Positions 26,901-44,884 are shown, numbered from the stretch's first letter. The stretch is 64,000 nucleotides of DNA from Siniperca chuatsi (GCF_020085105.1 NC_058046.1:17570675-17634674); one strand, 5' to 3'. Numbers and translations: made by a program. Notes: generated by a model from the sequence alone, not told the origin.

Positions 26901-29900
26901 ATGAAAAAAGAGGGAAAGGCGAAACAAAAAACCTTTTAAAACAATAAGATCCGAGGCAGAATCTTTCTCACACACAAGTTAAGTTGGCCCAAACTCCAGA
27001 CCAAGACCTACTCCATTTCCCCTTATGTTGTAACTGACAGCTCGACTATTGTCTATATAGCTAGGCAGCTGTATATACACAGCAAAACTGTATCACTGCT
27101 GTTTCTCATACACAAAGGGAGGTCTTTGCTTCTCTCTTGGCAAATACAGCTCCTAGCTACAACCAATAGAGAGAAACTTAAGTCCAATGGACAGAAAAGA
27201 AAGACAAAAGAAGAACTGAGGTACAGTGAAGAGCTAAAAAATGGGGCAGAAGTGAAACAATCCCATACAGACAAAGGAGTCCATCACAAAAATAACCAAA
27301 GGAAACAGACCAAACAACAAACGGAAGACGGTCAAAATACAAAGCAATAGCAGATCAACAAGCTAATCCAACCTCATGCTGTATTTACCTAGAGGCCTGT
27401 TTCACTTCCCAAGATGTATTGTTCACTAGTGTGAGGCTTCAGTTAAACAGAATTGCACACAATATCATGTGATAGCTAGCTGGCATTTCACATGGTTACA
27501 TCAGCACCGTCAACCTGCAGAAAAAATAAATAAATTACAAAGAAAGACATGGGAATATGTGAAAAGGAGGCTCAGGAAGACATTATTGCTGCCATATGAC
27601 AGTTCAGAGGGAGACAAAACAGATGAAAGATTGCCAATGATGTCCCTGTGGGAAAACAAACTCCTGCGGCTGCTGACCACAGCAAGATTCCTGAGGGGAA
27701 GCTGAAAATAGCAGACACGTCTCACATGGACACAGTTGGCCAATAATTATAATTGTATGACTGACCCAGAAATGTATGTTGGAGGGGACTGCTACAGATG
27801 CTTGGTGGCCGTATTCACTTTTTTGCTATTTTTTACAAGTCAAGTAATTTTACAGCTCATCAACACCTGTTTTTAGGATCACCTGCCCCATCGTGACATA
27901 ACAGCCTCTGTGCCATGACCTCGGCAACAAGCAGTCTAACCGCCATCTGATGGTGATAGCTGTGTTTGTGTGAGTGTTGCCAGGCTGTAGGTGAACATTT
28001 AGTGATAGTTCAGGACTTCACAATATTTGTTTATATGGGAAATCACTTTCCTGTAAGTTGGCATTCTTAAGATTGCAGAAACCTTTTTATGAGAAATACA
28101 ACATTACACTTAGACTAACCTGCGTCAATCATGAAATACATTTTCAAAAAACCCACAAACAATAAATAATGATACACTGCCTAAAAATCCCCATTTATCA
28201 CCAAAAGCTTTTGGTTATCTTGCACCACCCTGATGAAGGCAAGATAGCCACAAATGTTTGGTGAATAGAGCATGGTGTACTGGAGAAGAGTTGTGCAATG
28301 TGAAAACACACTTTTTGGTTGCACATCCACAGAGGCCAGGGTGTAAGCTCAGTTGATGCTTGATGTCTTACTCAAGGATACTTTATTAGGAAGGATGCTT
28401 GCTGAACGACAGTCTCTAGTATCCTCTAGGTCCTCCTGACTCATGACCCTGCCAAAGTTGCCTGCGCCATAACATATGCTGCTTGAAACACCCACATGGT
28501 TTCAGTCCTGTCCCACACTCACAGCCAATGCTTGCAGCGCTTTGGACAAAACTCAAAACTGAGCTAAAGCCTACCCCCTATCCCATCACACAACATGGCA
28601 TACATCCCTGATCCCACTGAGAAATTACAAGTGAGCTGCTCCCACAGCATGCCTGCTCCTCACTCGAAATCTAATCCAAACAACACCCACCCTCCCTTAT
28701 TGTCCACCTCGGAGCCAAAGAGGAAATTAACAGACCACACATCAATTTGGGCTACTCTAAACCTCAAGAGGGGCATGTATATGAACACACAAAAAAAGGT
28801 AATTACAAGTATACACATAAATAGAGATGGCGACAAAACTAAATGGAGAGTCTGTGACAGGGATTAGCACACCACCAGTACAGCAACACAAAACTGATCT
28901 TATTGTTTTTCCTTCATTTTCTCTTAATCCTTCCATGTTTCCATCATTTCCTGTCTTTAAAAAGAACAGGAAATAGAAGTGAGCTCCCCTTAGATGAGGG
29001 ATGTATCTGTGTAATTAAATTCCTGACCAGACCATCTCAGCGGTGGTGACACTGCGGTCAAAAACAATCTGTTAGTTGAAAAAAAGACTCTCAGCACTGA
29101 AGAAAACCCTCTCAAACTAACCTTACATATAAACCACTAGCTGCCTGTCTTTTCAAAGTAATTCTGCAACTTCATATTAGTCACAGCCCTCAAATAATTC
29201 AGATACACAAGCATTGTAACCACTAATCATTTTCATTATTGACTAATTTGCTGATTATTTTCCTGGTTGATTAATCCTTCGAAAAAATGTCAGAAAATGT
29301 TAACAAAACACCAATCACAAAGGTCCATGTTGACATATTCAAATAGCTTTTTATCCAATCAACAGTCCAAAAGCTAAAGAAATTAAATTTACTATCATGG
29401 AGGTCAAAGAAGACCAGCAAATATTTGTAATCGACAAGCTGGAACTAGTGAATTTTGAGCATATTTATTTTAACAATTATTTATAAATGATAAATCAATC
29501 AATTACCTACGCTTTAATCAATTATCAGAATTGTATATAACATGGTTTATCATAAGTAAATGTATTAATATAGGAGGTATATAATGTCATGTATTTCCAA
29601 ATAACGCACTGGATATCAAAACTGACCTCAACAACAAACCAAAATAGCAGGCCTAACCATATTATTTCTACAGGGGGTATACTGTATAATGCAGTTCATT
29701 TCAAGTGAGCCACTAGCAGTCTGCCATTTACAAGTAATTCTGCAACTTTAAAATATAACTTAGTGTCCTCAACCAATTCAGAAACACCAAAAAATTAAAC
29801 CATAACATTTCTACAAGGGTGTATGTGACTCGTAGAAGCACTAGCTAGAAATCGGATTGGCCTGATGTTTTTTAGCTGAGGAGCAAGATGTCCCTTAGTG

Positions 29901-30491
29901 GTTGGAAAAGTGCAGCGGTGCATTACTGAACAGAAAACAAGAAAACCAAAGCGAAGATTTGTCACACCCTAGTTATGCTGACAAGGCACGCCTGAGCACT
30001 GCCAAACCACAACATGTTTTGCTGTTTCCGTCCAACACATCTGTAAAGACTTTCAAAGATGACTTTACTTTTGATAGCAGGTAAGTTACTGTACGTTGGC
30101 TACTCGCTGTGCTGTGGCTGACGTTTTAGCTAACGTTAGTTACCTCGTCTCTCTTTGTCTTCCAACGGTTATAACGATATTACAGTGAAGTTATTCAATC
30201 ATTTCAGCGAGGGGATTAGAATATTTTCACATTGTTAATGAATTACGGTAGCTGACAGGGGTCTCGGGAATCACCACGACATAAAAACCCCACTGACTCT
30301 CGTTAGCTGACGGTGAGTGGCTACAGATATTCATACAAACCGTAAACAAAACAGAAACAGTCGACGTTCGACCTAGCTTAACGCTTCACTGTAACGTTTA
30401 CAACCGTGCATCGTTGAATAACAATAAAAAAACAGCAATAAGTCGGAGTATTGTTCCTCACCTGCGTGATCCAACACGGAGTACTACACAT
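10729..30491 (-). CDS. serinc5: serine incorporator 5, complete, 12 coding exons
   Basis: Multi-pass membrane protein of the SERINC/TDE1 family; in mammals a plasma-membrane lipid scramblase that restricts some retroviruses, historically linked to serine-lipid synthesis. Exons in transcript order: 30462-30491, 21575-21742, 18147-18325, 17147-17229, 16695-16788, 15811-16022, 15417-15509, 14187-14313, 13571-13640, 13324-13360, 12632-12776, 10729-10873. They total 1383 nt, 460 aa (long human form 461). Family marks: cysteine-rich N-terminus [20 protein letters not shown] from residue 10, [38 protein letters not shown], a GVNTTVC N-glycosylation site in an extracellular loop, CILYS, ARCCFCF, and the C-terminal [18 protein letters not shown] block. 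About ten hydrophobic segments. Start: the ATG gives [10 protein letters not shown] joined to the conserved QLACCC; an in-frame TGA lies upstream. SERINC5 fits better than SERINC1-3. Intron 1 is 8.7 kb. Confidence 0.94.
11634..11772. mobile_element. MITE-like element in last serinc5 intron
   Basis: A 139-bp block whose ends are perfect 16-bp inverted repeats (AAGCACAGGTGTAACT and its reverse complement). Imperfect inverted identity continues to about 33 bp. A small internal hairpin (GTGGCT...AGCCAC) lies near the centre. There is no ORF. Target duplication and superfamily are unclear. Confidence 0.6.
13032..13046 (+). promoter_or_regulatory. CTCF consensus motif in a serinc5 intron
   Basis: CCAGCAGGGGGCAGC matches the CTCF core CCASYAGRKGGCRSY at all 15 positions. 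It lies in the intron between the tenth and eleventh coding exons. Binding is predicted, not shown. Confidence 0.6.
14132..14181. repeat. (TG)n microsatellite
   Basis: About 25 uninterrupted TG units, ending 6 bp from the exon 8 boundary of serinc5. On the transcribed strand it is (CA)n just after the donor site. Confidence 0.95.
17609..17850. mobile_element. dispersed fish repeat in a serinc5 intron
   Basis: The block starts ATTCAATTTTATTTATATAG, contains AGACCGTACTC and ATGAGCAAGCATTTGGCGAC, and ends at the (GA)n tract. I recognise this text as a very common interspersed repeat of teleost genomes. It has no ORF; its class (SINE or non-autonomous DNA element) is uncertain. Confidence 0.6.
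17856..17927. repeat. (GA)n microsatellite
   Basis: About 36 uninterrupted GA units following the dispersed repeat. It is then followed by a short G-rich stretch (GAGGGGGGTGGGGGG). Confidence 0.95.
23401..23547 (-). mobile_element. tRNA-derived SINE with A-rich tail
   Basis: On the minus strand it starts near GGCAGGGTGTCCTGGTGGGC, has a degenerate B-box (CCAGTTTGAGTGTG), then CATGTCATACAGGGGGTATC and TTTAATAAAGGCAAAAA, and ends in an A-run. This order matches a widespread teleost tRNA-SINE. Confidence 0.65.
24228..24400 (+). mobile_element. degraded tRNA-derived SINE
   Basis: An A-box-like GGTGGCATAGTAAGTAAGG is followed 40 bp later by a B-box-like GGGTTCAAGCCC. Then comes TGTAGTGTCCTTGACAGTGA, a body sequence seen in fish SINEs. 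The copy is diverged and lacks a clear tail. Confidence 0.5.
27939..27953 (-). promoter_or_regulatory. CTCF-like motif in serinc5 intron 1
   Basis: On the minus strand, CCATCAGATGGCGGT matches the CTCF core at 14 of 15 positions. Confidence 0.45.
29210..29530 (+). mobile_element. dispersed fish repeat, copy 1
   Basis: Begins CATTTTCATTATTGACTAAT, continues through AAAATGTCAGAAAATGTTAA, AACAGTCCAAAAGCTAAAGA and TTTACTATCATGGAGGTCAA, and ends near TCAATCAATTACC. This is the order of a short non-autonomous repeat found in very many copies in teleosts. A second copy starts near 63805. Confidence 0.55.
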
Positions 30492-30730
30492 TTTGCGGGG
30501 AGATAATAAATAAAATCCGTTTCAGAGTAAAACGAGCTCGCTGCTGTCTGTCGCGCTTTCTTCTTCTTCCACATGAAATCACCACCACCACCACCACCAC
30601 ACGGTGAACGACGCGCCTGTCCTCCTCAAACTGCTCCGTCCGTCCTCCCTCCCTTCCTGCCAGGCCGCCGCTGTCTCTCCTCCCACTGCACATCACCAAC
30701 AAAAAACCGACACTGCCGCTGCCACATGGA
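30492..30730 (-). promoter_or_regulatory. serinc5 5' leader and promoter region
   Basis: Richer in C+G and CpG than its surroundings, with a short (CAC)n run at about 30580-30600. An in-frame TGA on the minus strand upstream of the ATG supports the chosen start. The transcription start is not determined. Confidence 0.5.
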
Positions 30731-32593
30731 ACACGTGGTTGAAACCAGATGATTAAACAGGCTATGAAAGTCTATTTAAAAAAATAAATGCTATGACACA
30801 CTCTTGGGTTACAGTATCCTTTCATTACAGATCAAAGCCTCTCACAAAGCCAGATGTCACACAAATTAAGACCTTTAAATAGCACTTCCTTATGAAAAAT
30901 AGTTATCCTATTCATATTATGAATTTTAGAAGGATGTTATGTAAAATCACAGCGTGATACACAGGATAAATATGCAATAACAGGAATATTGAGGGAATGT
31001 AGAACAATTTTATGAGATGTATTTTACACTATTATTAGGACAGTTAAAGGTTATAGTTTGTCCTTTTTTGTGATTTTAAATATTTTATTGCATTTTCATT
31101 GTAGCCTCAATTTTATTTGACACAGCAGGGAAAGGAAAAAAAGCATCAGCTCATCAATGCAAAATAAATATTCAGATACAGCACAATATGTGAAACAATA
31201 CATTTATATCAATCATAAAGGCTCATGGGTCTATGAAATGAGAAGGAGACACAATAGAAAGGGGAAACAACAGCTACATCGAGAAGATCTACATAGTAGT
31301 GATCAGCTTTAAATCATAATATTAATGCCCCACATAATGTTAATTAATTCACACCTATTGATAATAGGCGTTAAAATTCTCATAGCCACCTTTAATCCTG
31401 GCTAACATACAGTAGCCTACATTCATATTGGCTGTCATTAGAGTCATCCACTCTTATTTGTGGAGCAGTTGTATTTTTTTCAGTGGTGTAAAACAGTTGT
31501 AATAACCGCCATTATGAAAGATAATTGGTAATGTTATCCTATAAGATATAATTCTGTCATATTTCCAAGCAGACAAATGGTGAGACCAAAATTACCCAAC
31601 TTACCCCAAAATCCTTTTTTTGTAGCTTGATGAGGAATATCATGTTTGGCATTATATTATGTTATTGTGTCATGCACATACACGTGCGCAGCCCACATAG
31701 ACTTGTAAGACACCACAAAATACTGTTGCAGTGGTGAAATGTTAGTCAGGCATGAACATAACTTCTTCCATTACATTGCAAACAAAGAACTTTGTCTTCT
31801 GTCCTAGGCTCTACAAATACAATCTGCCACTAAAACACAGCTCAAGTTTTTTTTTTTTTTTATAATCATTCAGAAATGAAGAACATTTTACTAAAAAGTG
31901 TAGTCCTTAAATCATAATATAATGAGCATAAAACATGAAATGGCCTTCATCTTCAATCTCAAATAAAGTATTTTCTCAGTAAACCTGCCTGTTTCTATAG
32001 CTAACCTTAATGTACAGTAATTGTGCACACAGATCTTTTACTTTTGGTTCAATTCCTCCTTAGATAAGTCTCTATAGTATTGTATTATTCATGCTAAGGT
32101 CTTAATCGTCCCACTGCAGTTCAACCCACATGCATATTTTGCTGATTCAGACATATGAGCAAGTCTTACTTTCTCCCACAAACCCTGTGCTCATGTTGTG
32201 CAACAGCATGTGGGTAACAGTGTGTTGGTTCCAACAGTGGCTTTCCTGGCCAACGAAATGACCTGTATATGAGCCTGAGTTGTTAAGGCTACTACCGTGC
32301 TGCTATTTGTCAAAACTGTCATCTGACCCAGTAACTCAACACACACACACACGCACACACACTGTAGTCACTAACCGCCGCCACACAAAGTCATTGTGTC
32401 CTCTCTCAGTGCTGTATTGTGGACATTTATAAATAGGCACAAATCACACAGGATGCCTTCTTTCTGAACTCATGGGACCATGACCCTATCTGCTCCAAAA
32501 CGTGGTTACACTAAACAAGTGGATGGTAAAACTTGTGCATTTATCGTTGGGATTTCTTGTTTAAAAATTTTTTTTTAGAACCCAGACAGCTTA
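30731..32593. other. intergenic, serinc5 to Tc1 element
   Basis: AT-rich DNA without a recognisable gene. It contains a poly(T) run near 31848 and a short (CA)n near 32341, and nothing else I can name. Confidence 0.7.
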
Positions 32594-34073
32594 CAGCAGG
32601 TAAAATAAGTATTGAACATGTCACCATTTTTCCTCAGTAAATATATTTCTAAAAGTGCTATTGACATGTTGGTAACAACCCATGCAATCCACACATGCAA
32701 AGAACTTTAACCATAGATATCCATAAATTAAGTTATGTATAATAATGTTAGATGATAGAGAAAAAAAAGTATTAAACACGCTTACTGAAATTCATTTAAT
32801 ACTTTTAATTACTGTGTATCTGAATCATTTAATGCCTTTGTTGGTATTGACTGCTTCAAGACGCCTCCTGTATAGAGAAACGCATTGCAGAAGTGTGATT
32901 TTGGCCCATTCTCCCACACAGTCTTAAAATCTTGACCGTTCCATGGACCTCTTCTATGAACTCTGATCTTTAGTTCTTTCCATAGATTTTCAAATGGATT
33001 CAAGTCAGGTGATGGGCTGGGCCATTCTAGCAGCTTTATTTTCTTTCTCTGAAACCAATTGAGAGTTTCCTTGGCTGTGTGTTTGGGATCATTGTCTTGC
33101 TGAAATGTACACCCTTGTTTCATCTTCATAATCCTGGTAGATGTCAGCAGATTTTTAAATCAAGAATGTCTCTGTACATTTTGGTGTGTATTATGGCATC
33201 TAAAGAGTTCAATTTTGGTCTCATCTGACCAGACTATATTCTCCCAGTATGTCACAGGCTTGTCCAAATGTTGTATAGCAAACTTTAAACGAGCTTCAAC
33301 ATGCTTTTTCTTCAGTAATGGAGTCTTGCATGGTGAGCATGCATACAGGCCATGGCGGATGAGTGCATTACTTATCGTTTTCTTTGAAACAATTGTACCT
33401 GCTAATTCCAGGTCCTTCTGAAGCTGTCCACAAGTGGTCCTTGGCTCTTGAACAACTCTTCTGATAATTCTTTTCACTCCACTGTCAGAAAACTTACAAG
33501 CAGCACCTGGTCATGGCCGGTTTATGGTGAAATTATGTTCTTTTCACTTGCCAGATTATGGCTCAAACAGTGCTCACTGGAACATTCAGAAGTTTTGAAA
33601 TCCTTCTGTAACCAATACAATCGGTGTGTTTTGCAACAATAAGGTTGCGACGGTCTTGCACAAGCTCTTTGCCTATACCCAACATGAGATGTTTCTTCTG
33701 TGATACCGTGATCATGAGACACCTTTTTATAGGCCATCAGTTGGGCCTGAACCAGCTGATATTAATTTGCACTGACAAGGCGCAGGATTGCTTTCTAATT
33801 ACTGATTGTCTTGGCTTTCCATGCCTTTTTGCACCTCCCTTTCTTCATATGTTCAATACTTTTTCCCCTGTGACATTTAACATTATAACACATAACTTAA
33901 TTTATGGATCTTATGGATTTATGATGGACTTATCATCTATGGCTTGATTTCTCTGCATGTGTGGATTTCATGAGTTGTTACCAACATCTGGTGAAAATTT
34001 AATTTCAATAGCACCTTTAGAAATATATTTACTGAGAAAAATGGTGACGTGTTCAATACTTATTTTACCTGCT
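32594..34073 (-). mobile_element. Tc1/mariner-type DNA transposon, inactivated
   Basis: Both ends carry CAGCAGGTAAAATAAGTATT in inverted orientation, next to TA dinucleotides (32592-32593 and 34074-34075), the Tc1 target duplication. Inverted identity extends with gaps to about 190-220 bp at each end. Between the ends lies a minus-strand transposase remnant. Identity between the ends is still high, so the insertion is not very ancient. Confidence 0.93.
32809..33737 (-). pseudogene. Tc1-like transposase, broken
   Basis: DD34E cut-and-paste transposase remnant in three pieces. The N-terminal helix-turn-helix part (33522-33737) is out of frame. A middle piece (33160-33477) has RIIRRVVQEPRTTCGQLQ and the first catalytic Asp in WSDETKIELF. 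A last piece (32809-33129) has the second Asp in FQQDNDPKH and the Glu in [11 protein letters not shown]. The region normally joining WSDE to DNDPKH, with the GGGS.MLWGCF block, is missing: an internal deletion near 33130-33190. Frameshifts plus the deletion mean no active enzyme. Confidence 0.9.
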
Positions 34074-34716
34074 GTAAGGGAAGTTTAAGCAGTATTTAAC
34101 ATTACACAGAAAATGCAAATCTGCACAGGCTTTTGTTTGAGAATAGAACGTAAATTTGATTAAATATGAAGGCTGAATTTTTCAGCAGGCATACTCTAAT
34201 CTCTTCCTCTTCCCATCTTCTTCTCTAATCTGATCCTGTTTGACAGAAAACCAAAAGGGCAGCAGAACACCTGCCAGAACATCAGGCCTCTGACATGTCA
34301 GACTGCTTTGGATCACAGTAATGTCGAAGAGAAAGGACAGGGAGGGAAAGATATGTCTAGTGGCACATTGATGACACTGTCAAGCCAAGCGTCACCATGT
34401 CTGCCCTGAAGACAAGGCTTAGCCCCCCCACCTTTTCCCCTCTGACTCACTAACATGCTGAGTAAATAAACCACAAGTACATTTCTGTCCACACATATTG
34501 TGAGAAAGTAGACTGTGTGAATACTTCTAACATGAAATCAGTTTGTATTCTGTGCACTGTACAGGTGTTGGTGTGAATTTGTAAACTAGCAGAAACATTC
34601 TCACAATCATGCCTGACTACCGCTGAGGACAAATACTTCTTAATGAATCATATATTAAAATGTTTCATGGTGAGTTAAAGTAGACAGCTTAGAGTCCCAT
34701 ATATGCACTTGCACCA
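34074..34716. other. intergenic, Tc1 element to cdk7 3' end
   Basis: No gene or repeat recognised. Confidence 0.6.
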
Positions 34717-35159
34717 TTTATTGGTCTTACATACAAAAAATAAAAATACACATAAATGAAATAAATCAGGTTTGCTAGTGTGGTTCTTCTCCTTTTCAGT
34801 CACATAAATAGACATATTCCAACAGGCTCTCAGAGCTTAGGCATCATTGTTACAATGAAGAAAGACCAGAGCCAACATTATTGACCACAGGTAGTATTTT
34901 TTATCTACAACAATCGATGGAATGCTGAACACAGAAGCACCTTGGATACTTTGAGCTAACTTAGGCACAATTCTCAACTGATGTAACAGCTACAACCTCT
35001 AAAATGTCCTAAAGTCAACCACATCTGAGTCTTTTTCCCTCTGCTGGTTTTGGACTTCTTTTTTTTGTATTCCAGTGGACAATCCTGAGCAATGCGGGAA
35101 AGTTGAGCCACGCAATAATGTGAAAATGGTGATCATCTGATTTACCAGGTCCCATCTGG
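34717..35159 (-). other. cdk7: cdk7 3' UTR with poly(A) signal
   Basis: A minus-strand AATAAA (TTTATT at 34717-34722) lies 438 nt beyond the cdk7 stop codon. It is the first canonical signal on that strand, so the 3' UTR probably ends just past it. Confidence 0.5.
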
Positions 35160-40535
<5,376 letters not shown>

Positions 40536-41560
40536 AATCAGAATCAGCTTTAATGGCAAGGTATATGTACACATATCTGGCCAATAATTTATATTTAAAA
40601 GTACAAAAACAATAAACAATAAAATTGTTAAGCAGTAAGATAATTAGTGCAAATGGTGCTGAAATACACATGATTCATGTAACAGGTTGCTTTATATACA
40701 TGAGGAGGTGGATATCCCAGTACAGGCTATACAGTATGCACAACGTGTGTAGATTTAAAAAGTGATAATACTTACATAAACAATGTAACAATTTACAGGT
40801 ACAGTGGATGTTTGTGTCACAGGGTTATTGCACAGGGATTGTTCCTGACACTATGTGACTGGCGTTAACTGTTCAGAGTGATGGTCTGTGGGTAGAAACT
40901 GTTTGTGGCTGGTTGTTTTGGTGTACAGAGCTCTGTAGTGCCTACGTTGGAACAGGTTGTGTCCTGGGTGTGATGGATCTGCAGGGATGCTTCCTGCCCG
41001 TTTCCTGACTCTGCAGATGTAAAAGTCCTGAATGCAGGGTAGGTTGGCACCAATGATCTTTTCTGCAGTCCTGACTTTCCGTTGTAGTCTGTTCCTGTCC
41101 TGGTTGGTGGCTGATCCAAACCAGACAGTGATGGATGTGCAGAGAACAGACTGGATTATTGCAGAGTAGAACTGGATCAGCAGCTCCTGCAGCAGGTTGA
41201 ACTTCCTGAGCTGGTGCAGGAAGGTCATCCTTTGCTGGGCCTTTTTGATGTTGGTGTCGATGTTGGACGCCCACTTTTGGTCAATGTGAGATTGTGAATC
41301 TCAGAAACCTGAAGGCTTCTACAGCAGACACTGTGTTGTTGTATATGGTGATGGGGGGCAGTGTTGGGTGGCTCCTCCTGAAGTCAACTGTCATCTCCAC
41401 AGTCTTGAGCGGGTTCAGCTCCTGGTTGTTCACCAGAGGGCCAGCTGTTCAACCTCCTGTCTGAATGCAGACTTGTCACCGTCCTGGATGAGGCCAGGAG
41501 TGAAACCTCAGCAGTTTGACAGATGGGATTCCTGAGGTGATTGTCCATGTGCCATCTTGT
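40536..41560 (-). mobile_element. 5'-truncated LINE (L2/CR1-like), 3' end
   Basis: The minus strand encodes the C-terminal part of a non-LTR reverse transcriptase: QRMTFLHQLRKFNLLQELL, SAIIQSVLCTSITVWFG, NRLQRKVRTAEKIIGANLPC, then SHPGHNLFQRRHYRALYTKT and a stop (ORF 40851-41228). An upstream part (LNPLKTVEMTVDFRRSHPTL, about 41380) is in another frame. The 3' end (40536 side) reads GCCATTAAAGCTGATTCTGA, a typical tail. The 5' border is approximate. Not mobile in this form. Confidence 0.85.
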
Positions 41561-42480
41561 CTAAATCAACTTGTAAAGTCTAGCTAATATAAACAACTTA
41601 ATATGATTTATTTTATGTTATTTTTAGGTTTAGAGGGAATTGTTTTTATACTACTTTTTACAATTGTTTTACTATATAATTTGTGTCAGTTTTCCCTCAT
41701 TAAGCACTTTAGTACAGTTACATGGAACTACTACTTCTAATACTACTATAACTACGACACTAATACTACTAATAGTGATGATTATAATGAAATATTTGAC
41801 ATATTACATTTAGTATGATTTCTTAAACGATTAAAGAATTTCAGCTCAAATCTGATCTGTTATCAAATTATTAACAAATAGATCAACTTATTCAGCAGGT
41901 TTAAACAACAACTTATACTGAATTTTGATGCTATTTTTTATTTATTTCACTTGATTTTAGGTGCAAAGGGACTTGCTCTTACCTCGTACCTTTGTTTTTA
42001 TACCTTTTGTTTTACAATATATTTTATATATTATATTATATCCTATTATATTATACATTTTATAGAGTTTCTTTCTACTATTATGACTACTACTAATAAT
42101 AATAATAAGAATAGTAATAATAATACTGTAATAATAATACAGTAACAGTTTTTCATACTGCACTTTGTATGATTTCTTAATCAATGAAAGAAAACCAAAT
42201 CTCAACTCAGGTCTAATCTGTTCTCAAATTCCTGTAACATTTCACAGTTATGATGCAATATGCAATACTGTTAAGAGAGAGACAGTTTTCCTTTTTTCAG
42301 TTTTTTTTTAGCAGTTAGCAGTTTGACATCGGTCTCTTGGGAGTCTCTTCTGTCAGTTAGGAAGGTTTTGTGATCCATGCACCGCTGAACACATCTCTAC
42401 ATCCCATCTCCATACACAGTAGATACCCTCACATCCCACAGGATTAAGCATGGCTCCTCTCCTTTGACCCTCCCTGCCTT

Positions 42481-42481
<1 letters not shown>

Positions 42482-42558
<77 letters not shown>
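42482..42558. repeat. (CA)n microsatellite
   Basis: About 38 uninterrupted CA units, the longest dinucleotide array in the window. Confidence 0.97.
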
Positions 42559-42560
<2 letters not shown>

Positions 42561-42726
42561 TCTCTCTCTCCACTGACTTTCATTTTCATGTTAAGTTTGA
42601 CAAGAGGAGTGTGAAGGATCAGCAAGCCTAATACACCCCTCATTCTTCCCCCAGATGCATGCACATTCATACCCTGACAGCTCACAGATGTGACTGACAG
42701 GACCGTATGTGCCCATGCAACCATGC

Positions 42727-42821
42727 AGAGAAGAGAAGAGAAGAGAAGAGAAGAGAAGAGAAGAGAAGAGAAGAGAAGAGAAGAGAAGAGAAGAGAAGAG
42801 AAGAGAGGAGAAGAGAAGAGA
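42727..42821. repeat. (AAGAG)n tandem repeat
   Basis: About 19 copies of a pentanucleotide with one substitution (AGAGG) near the end. It is a purine-only tract on the plus strand. Confidence 0.97.
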
Positions 42822-44881
42822 CTAGCAGCAGTCTAAGTCTTTACTGGCATTGTATAATCACCCTTTAGGGACACACCGCTTAATGCGGAACATAACTGTC
42901 CAGTGGCGGACATAACTCAGACCCACTTACATCACTCGCTCTAAAACAAATGTGACATATTGATGTCCTCCTCTAATTCTGATATGATTTGAGGGCATTC
43001 TCGTGCTCATTCTCCTCAGTCTCTCTCTGAGGCTGTGGATGAGGAGAGCAGCAGTTGAGTTATGGATATATAAATGATTCTGGTGGCGTTTATACAGTTT
43101 GTCATAGTAAATCTCATGATAGCATGGGTAACATTAAGCACGATAACTCACTCTGGTTATATGTCACATTAGCAGATGGTGATGCTGTTGAGCTGGTGTG
43201 TGTGTGTACCTCTGTTTGACGGGCAGGAGGAGAGTGAAACCGCAGGGCTGTTTATCAAACTCAAAGGAAGTGGGTGTTGTTGAGCGAGGATGTGTCGCAC
43301 CACCACATCCTGCTGCTTCAGACGGGGCAGTGTTCACACAATGTACAGTAAACAACAAATGCAGGCCAGGTGTCTTTTTTTGTGTATGTGTGTGTGTGTG
43401 GTATGTGGCAACTTCATTCTTCCTCTGAGACACTGTACACTGATTGCAAAGCTAGGATAATCTGGCCAGTTGTCTTTAAAAGAGAGTGCAGAGGAGGCCA
43501 TTCAGGTGGTCCATGAAGATGTTTTTTACATTTTTTTTAATTTTTACAGTTAATTTCCTCTTTGCATTTCCCTGCCTAACACACATTCTGTTGCATACGC
43601 TAACTGGCAATCAGATTTGTCTAAACCACTACCACCACCCACAATCCATGCATATCATGTTAAAATGCAGAAAACAATATCTAAAAATTTGTTCAAAAAA
43701 GATGTCCTATATTTTTGGCTATTGTGCAGTAAACCTTATCTTTCTGCTTTAGTTGGTCATGTATGACTCCATTTGACATTTTAGTCATGTTATATTCCCT
43801 CTATTAGGTCAATACATTGGAAAGATGAGGTTTAAAAGGAACTTTGATACACTAACTGAATGTGTAAGAGAAGAATGAATCAGCACTATTGTAGTCAGTG
43901 CTGTATCATACACCTGCTGTATGTTTCTGTCGTCGTTTTACTCAGGGGAAGTGGCAGCATTTTGTCATCTAGGGAGTTTTCCTCTTTGTCTCTGACTCTC
44001 TCACATAGGCCCACACACAAATGCAGCTGTATCTGACCACATGCACAGTTACAACACAACAGGATGTTGTAGGGTGGATGTTTGAAGTGTGAAGGTTCAC
44101 ACAAGTCGTGAGAAACAATATCTGTTTCTGAGAACTAATTATTCATGTGTCTAATAGATGTTGCCACTCTTAATCTGTTTCTTGTTTTAATTTTGTCTCT
44201 TTTCTTAGTATAGCATATAAACCATGATTTGAACGCAAATTTATCAAACTTCTGACAGTTACTAAAAGACATCAACCACTCACAGTCCACAACACGATTC
44301 ACTTTGCCCATTTCACGTTTATTCTTTGCAGATGTCTGTGGTGAAAAGACAATAAGAAAGCAGAAGGACAAACAGAAGGACAATCATTATCTTCCTTGCT
44401 GCCGTTTGTTTACAACCAACGCAGAGATTCATCAAATTGGGGCTGTCAGTCCTGGGCTGCATTATTAGATGCCAGAACTGTCAGTTTGAATAAATATTAG
44501 GGCATCATTTTTTTTGTTCACCACTGTCTTCCTCCAGCATCTGAGGCATCAGCATTCAGCGGGGCTTGTGGAGGACTTCAAGATGAGCTCACTTGATAAC
44601 TCGGCTCATACAGCGACAACATTATGATAATGTCCCTATAAGTAGCAGGGGGATGGGCGCAGTGTCATCTCTTCACATAGACAGAGCCAGCAGCGAGTCC
44701 ACAGTCAACTGCATTTAGGGCTGTCTTTGTTGTTGTCTTAGCTCCCATCTGCGTTGTTGTTTTGTTCTGGTTTGCATCTCCTCTCAGACATCATTATCGC
44801 TCTCATTAGAAGAATCTCTATCTCAGCCCCAAATGGAGAACAAAGTCTTGCAATAACTCTTTCTTTCCCTTTGTTTGTTTA

Positions 44882-44884
<3 letters not shown>

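Larger units (their letters stand above)
21743..30461 (-). other. serinc5 intron 1 (8.7 kb)
   Basis: Between the 10-codon first exon and exon 2. No coding exon of any recognised gene was found on either strand. It holds two SINE-like remnants, one dispersed repeat and one CTCF-like motif, listed separately; the rest is AT-rich unique-looking DNA. A first intron of this size could hold enhancers, but none is demonstrable from sequence. Confidence 0.7.

Noticed and set aside
28200..28215. Perfect 16-bp palindrome ACCAAAAGCTTTTGGT
   Set aside because: Too short to separate from chance in 64 kb of AT-rich DNA, and no partner site was found.
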